In this document: positions 6,274-8,890 of the stretch, in pieces | How the letters are laid out: each line of letters starts with the position of its first letter | Numbering within the stretch: position 1 is the first letter of the stretch | Source of the DNA: CAZHDI01 sp964531285 | GTDB taxonomy: Bacteria > Pseudomonadota > Alphaproteobacteria > JAJFIK01 | Assembly (NCBI GenBank): GCA_964531285.1 | Contig: CAZHDI010000117.1 | Location: 1 to 8,890 of the forward strand | DNA: 8,890 nt | Direction: 5' to 3' | The notes under the pieces: model-generated | Seen by the model: the letters and a program-made list of their open reading frames with translations, nothing else | The model's database searches: none | What the model was told of the DNA's origin: nothing | Translations under genes and position numbers: made by a program

Positions 6274-7137
6274 TCAGTCCTCCTCGCCGGCCGCCGGGCT
6301 CAGCGCGCCGGCAACGCTCTTCCCCAGCATGTGATTCAGCGGGCCGTGTCCCGCGCCCAATCCCGGCGCCGTTTCCATGGCCCGCGCCACATACCGCCGC
6401 GCGGTCGCCGCCGCCGTGTCCAATGCCTGACCTTGAGCCAGCAGCGCCGCGACGGCCGAGGCCAGGGTGCAGCCGGTGCCATGGGTGTGGCGGGTCTCGA
6501 TCCGCCGGTGCCGGAACCAATATGTGCCGGCCCGGTCCTTCAGAAGATCGTGAACCAGTCCATCGCCGGTATCAAGATGCCCCCCTTTGAGGAGCACGGC
6601 GCCCGCGCCCGTTTCCAGAAGCGCATCGGCGGCAGTTTCCATATCGGCGCGGCTGGCGATGGACCGTCCCGTCAGGACCTCCGCCTCCGGCAGATTGGGC
6701 GTAACGACCGCGGCATGGGGGATGATCAGCCTGCGCAAGGCATCGACGGCGCTCGCTTCTAAAAGGCGCGCCCCGCCTTTGGCGACCATGACCGGATCGC
6801 ACACGACGGAAAACCGGCCGCCCTGCGCCGCCGTCATACAGGCCTGCGCCACCGCTTGGACCACCGCGGCGCTGTGGAGCATGCCGGTTTTTACTGTATC
6901 GGCGCCGATATCGTCCAGCACCGCGCGCATCTGATCGGCAATGATGCCGGGCGGGATCTCGTGAATGCCGGTCACGCCGAGCGTGTTCTGAACGGTGACC
7001 GCCGTGATGGCGGTCGATGCATAACCGCCCAGCGCGGTGACGGTTTTGATATCGGCCTGGATACCGGCCCCGCCGCCGGAGTCCGATCCGGCAACGATCA
7101 GCACCCGGCCCATCGGGGGACGCGCCGCCGCGTTCAT
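6274..7137 (-). CDS. thiD: Hydroxymethylpyrimidine/phosphomethylpyrimidine kinase (287 aa)
   Basis: ThiD phosphorylates HMP to HMP-P and HMP-P to HMP-PP for thiamine synthesis, in the cytoplasm; it belongs to the ribokinase superfamily. Family motifs in order: VAGSDSGGGAGIQADIKT (15-32), TAVTVQNTLGV (45-55), VKTGMLHS (82-89), DPVMVAKGG (114-122), TPNLPEAEVLTG (146-157), and HTHGTGCTLASA (217-228) with the anion-hole glycines and catalytic-position C223. The length is slightly above the roughly 266 aa of E. coli ThiD because of short extensions at each end. The ATG at 7135-7137 overlaps the folP stop (ATGA) and has GGAGG at 7145-7149, 7 nt upstream, which decides this start over the internal M9. 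It lies between folP and a PhzF-family gene in a tight operon. No other thiamine gene is in the window. Confidence 0.95.
   Translation of the reverse strand: MNAAARPPMGRVLIVAGSDSGGGAGIQADIKTVTALGGYASTAITAVTVQNTLGVTGIHEIPPGIIADQMRAVLDDIGADTVKTGMLHSAAVVQAVAQACMTAAQGGRFSVVCDPVMVAKGGARLLEASAVDALRRLIIPHAAVVTPNLPEAEVLTGRSIASRADMETAADALLETGAGAVLLKGGHLDTGDGLVHDLLKDRAGTYWFRHRRIETRHTHGTGCTLASAVAALLAQGQALDTAAATARRYVARAMETAPGLGAGHGPLNHMLGKSVAGALSPAAGEED
6278..6284 (-). promoter_or_regulatory. Strong Shine-Dalgarno of the phzF-family gene inside the thiD 3' end
   Basis: The minus strand reads AGGAGGA, close to a perfect match to the anti-Shine-Dalgarno, 8 nt before the ATG. It lies over the last sense codons of thiD, so translation of phzF is probably coupled to thiD but can also be efficient on its own. 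Confidence 0.8.
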
Positions 7138-8042
7138 GAGCGCCCCTCCGTAGCCCGTAAAATGGCCTGGCGCACCGCGATGGCTTGAACCGTCTCGAAC
7201 ACATCATGGACACGCACCATGGCGACGCGTGCGGCGAGACCCGCATCGAGTGCCATGAGAGAACCCGCCAGACGCCGGTCCGCATCCGCGCCATCATGGA
7301 TTTTGGCGATAAAGCTCTTGCGCGAGGCCCCCAGCAGCACGGGGCAGCCCAGGTCATGGAGCTGGTCCAGATGGGCCAGAAGCGCCAGATTATGGGCCAG
7401 CGTCTTGCCGAAGCCGATGCCCGGATCGACGATGATCCGGTCCCGGCCGATGCCGGCGGCGTTACAGGCCGCGATGCGCGCGCCAAGCGCCCGGATCACC
7501 TCATCGACCACATCGTCATAACGCGGATTAGTCTGCATGGTGCGCGGATCGCCCTGGGCATGCATCAGGACGACAGGCACGCCCAGCCCGGCGGCGGTCT
7601 TGAGGCTGGCCGGGTCATAGGCCAGCGCGGACACATCGTTGATCAGCGTCGCCCCGGCCCCTACGGCGGCACGCATGACGGCGGCCTTGCGGGTATCGAT
7701 GGAGAGCGGGACATCGGTGCGCGCGGCCAATCCCTCGATCACCGGCACGACCCGGCGCAGTTCCTCCTCGAGCGGGACCGGCTCGGCCCCAGGGCGGGTG
7801 GATTCCCCGCCGATATCGAGAACATGGGCGCCTTCGCCGATCAGGCGCAAGCCATGCGCGACGGCATCCCCGGCACCGGAAAACCGTCCGCCGTCGGAAA
7901 AAGAATCCGGTGTGACATTGACGATGCCCATGACCAGGGGACCGTCGGAAGCCCCGGTCGCGCGTGTGCCGGCATTTGCAAAAAGGCGGCGACGGAGGAT
8001 CTCCGCGCCGCCTGTCCGATCAGTCACTGGTCTTGATCCCAA
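7134..8042 (-). CDS. folP: Dihydropteroate synthase (302 aa from a TTG start)
   Basis: FolP condenses 4-aminobenzoate with 6-hydroxymethyl-7,8-dihydropterin diphosphate to give dihydropteroate in folate synthesis; it is the sulfonamide target. It is a TIM-barrel protein with the pterin-binding signatures in order: MGIVNVTPDSFSDGG (38-52), DIGGESTRPG (76-85), SIDTRK with D116, INDVSAL with N135-D136, VDPGIGFGK (205-213), GASRKSF (238-244) and RVHD (277-280). The start is uncertain. TTG at 8040-8042 is 12 nt past the ftsH stop, and GTG at 8025-8027 (residue 6 of the longer form) is equally possible; neither has a good Shine-Dalgarno. Both give an N-terminal lead-in somewhat longer than that of E. 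coli FolP (first conserved block near residue 18). Its stop overlaps the thiD start. Co-transcription with ftsH is very likely. Confidence 0.94.
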   Translation of the reverse strand: MGSRPVTDRTGGAEILRRRLFANAGTRATGASDGPLVMGIVNVTPDSFSDGGRFSGAGDAVAHGLRLIGEGAHVLDIGGESTRPGAEPVPLEEELRRVVPVIEGLAARTDVPLSIDTRKAAVMRAAVGAGATLINDVSALAYDPASLKTAAGLGVPVVLMHAQGDPRTMQTNPRYDDVVDEVIRALGARIAACNAAGIGRDRIIVDPGIGFGKTLAHNLALLAHLDQLHDLGCPVLLGASRKSFIAKIHDGADADRRLAGSLMALDAGLAARVAMVRVHDVFETVQAIAVRQAILRATEGRS

Positions 8043-8052
8043 GGGGGTTGGG
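8038..8052 (-). promoter_or_regulatory. Small hairpin at the ftsH-folP junction over the TTG start
   Basis: CCCAA and TTGGG (8038-8042 and 8048-8052) flank five bases, G on the plus strand and C in the transcript. The 5 bp stem covers the candidate TTG start of folP and lies 2 nt past the ftsH stop codon. There is no T run, so it is not a terminator. A role in limiting folP initiation is conceivable but unproven. Confidence 0.3.
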
Positions 8053-8054
8053 CA

Positions 8055-8890
8055 TCAGGTATTCTGCGGTTCCGGCCCTTCGCCGGCACCGCCGCCCTCG
8101 CTCGAGCCGCCGGTCGCCCCTTCGCCGCCCTGGGGACGGCGCCGGCCCGCGGCCGGCACGGCGGAGGACGGACCAGCAGGCGCCGCGCCGGTATCGTCGG
8201 CCGGATTTTCGCGCACCGGCGGGATGCCCTGAAGCAGCTTCTCGATCTCGTCACCCGACAGGGTTTCGTACTCCAAAAGGCCGGCGGCCAGCTTGTGCAG
8301 ATCGTCGATCCGTTCCGTGAGGATCTGCCGGGCCCAGTCGAAGCCTTCCTGAACCAGGCGCTTGACCTCCTCATCGATGATCCGCGCGGTATCCTCGGAA
8401 ATGTTCTGGGTCCGGGAGACCGAATGGCCCAGGAACACCTCTTCCTGGTTTTCACCGTAAGCGACCGTGCCGAGCTTGTCCGAATAGCCCCAGCGCGTGA
8501 CCATGGCGCGGGCCAGACGCGTGGCCTGCTCGATATCCGAGGAGGCCCCGGACGTCACCTTGTCGGCGCCGAAGATCAGCTCCTCGGCAATCCGCCCGCC
8601 CATCATGATCGCCATGCGGGACTTCATCTGCTCCAGGCTCATGGACACCTGATCCTCTTCGGGCAACTGCATGACCATGCCGAGGGCACGCCCGCGCGGA
8701 ATGATCGTCGCCTTGTGGACCGGGTCCGTGGCCGGCACGCTCATAGCCACCAGCGCATGGCCGCCTTCGTGATAGGCGGTGAGCTTTTTTTGCTCCTCGT
8801 TCATGACCATCGATCGGCATTCGGACCCCATGAGGACCTTGTCCTTGGCGTCCTCGAATTCCGACATGGTCACGAGACGCTTGTTGCGCC
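8055..8890 (-). CDS. ftsH: ATP-dependent zinc metalloprotease FtsH, C-terminal fragment (277 residues visible)
   Basis: FtsH is a hexameric inner-membrane AAA+ protease that degrades misfolded membrane proteins and regulators. Only the C-terminal part is here: the end of the AAA module (NKRLVTMSEFEDAKDKVLMG) and the full M41 protease domain. The zinc motif HEGGH is encoded near 8757-8771. The third ligand Asp in SGASSDIEQATRLARAMV lies 78 residues after the first His, the same spacing as H417-D495 in E. coli. Other family blocks are IIPRGRALGMVMQLP, RMAIMMGGRIAEEL and MVTRWGYSDKLG. The last roughly 55 residues, after LLQGIPPVREN, form a Gly/Ala/Pro-rich low-complexity tail, probably disordered; such tails vary between species. 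The frame is open through the right window edge; GTG and ATG codons near there are internal. The gene heads the folP-thiD-phzF unit. Confidence 0.97.
   Translation of the reverse strand, partial: RNKRLVTMSEFEDAKDKVLMGSECRSMVMNEEQKKLTAYHEGGHALVAMSVPATDPVHKATIIPRGRALGMVMQLPEEDQVSMSLEQMKSRMAIMMGGRIAEELIFGADKVTSGASSDIEQATRLARAMVTRWGYSDKLGTVAYGENQEEVFLGHSVSRTQNISEDTARIIDEEVKRLVQEGFDWARQILTERIDDLHKLAAGLLEYETLSGDEIEKLLQGIPPVRENPADDTGAAPAGPSSAVPAAGRRRPQGGEGATGGSSEGGGAGEGPEPQNT

Noticed and set aside
5505..6590. A 361-codon plus-strand open frame opposite the phzF-family gene and thiD
   Set aside because: Shadow frame: low-complexity basic composition, no domain, and the opposite strand has complete family motifs.
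8055..8230. A tandem repeat or separate small gene at the Gly/Ala-rich end of ftsH
   Set aside because: The bases do not form regular repeat units, and the stretch reads in frame with FtsH as an ordinary low-complexity tail.

Overview
The window is a GC-rich stretch of bacterial chromosome, almost fully coding, and looks like core genome of an alphaproteobacterium. Three things support that: the SerC protein resembles the alphaproteobacterial/archaeal phosphoserine aminotransferase subtype rather than the E. coli type; the serC-serA gene order is preceded by an RNA leader matching the description of the alphaproteobacterial serC leader motif; and ftsH is followed directly by folP. I cannot name a genus. 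I see no mobile element, CRISPR array, tRNA or rRNA, and no sign of recent transfer.

Left block (1-3212, minus strand). A serine biosynthesis operon reads leftward from a promoter near 3183-3212: a short two-hairpin leader, serC (phosphoserine aminotransferase), then serA (3-phosphoglycerate dehydrogenase), closed by an intrinsic terminator at 207-233. SerA makes 3-phosphohydroxypyruvate and SerC transaminates it to phosphoserine, so two consecutive steps are encoded together. Past the terminator is the 5' end of purA (adenylosuccinate synthetase), cut by the window edge.

Middle block (3213-5439, plus strand). Divergent from serC is a two-gene unit: an uncharacterised class V PLP-dependent aminotransferase-like enzyme and an EamA/DMT-family exporter-like protein. 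They overlap by ATGA and so are probably translationally coupled. The substrate is unknown.

Right block (5436-8890, minus strand). The order of transcription is ftsH (C-terminal part only), folP (dihydropteroate synthase), thiD (HMP/HMP-P kinase) and a PhzF-family protein. Gaps are 12 nt, -4 nt and 4 nt, so this is one tight transcription unit joining membrane proteolysis, folate synthesis and thiamine synthesis to an orphan isomerase-like enzyme. Its last gene converges on the exporter gene, and the two stop codons share the palindrome CTAG.

No clearly undescribed system is visible. The points most worth following are the serC leader (its second hairpin contains the Shine-Dalgarno sequence), the placement of thiD and phzF behind ftsH-folP, an Asp where PhzF proteins usually carry the catalytic Glu, and the orphan aminotransferase/exporter pair.
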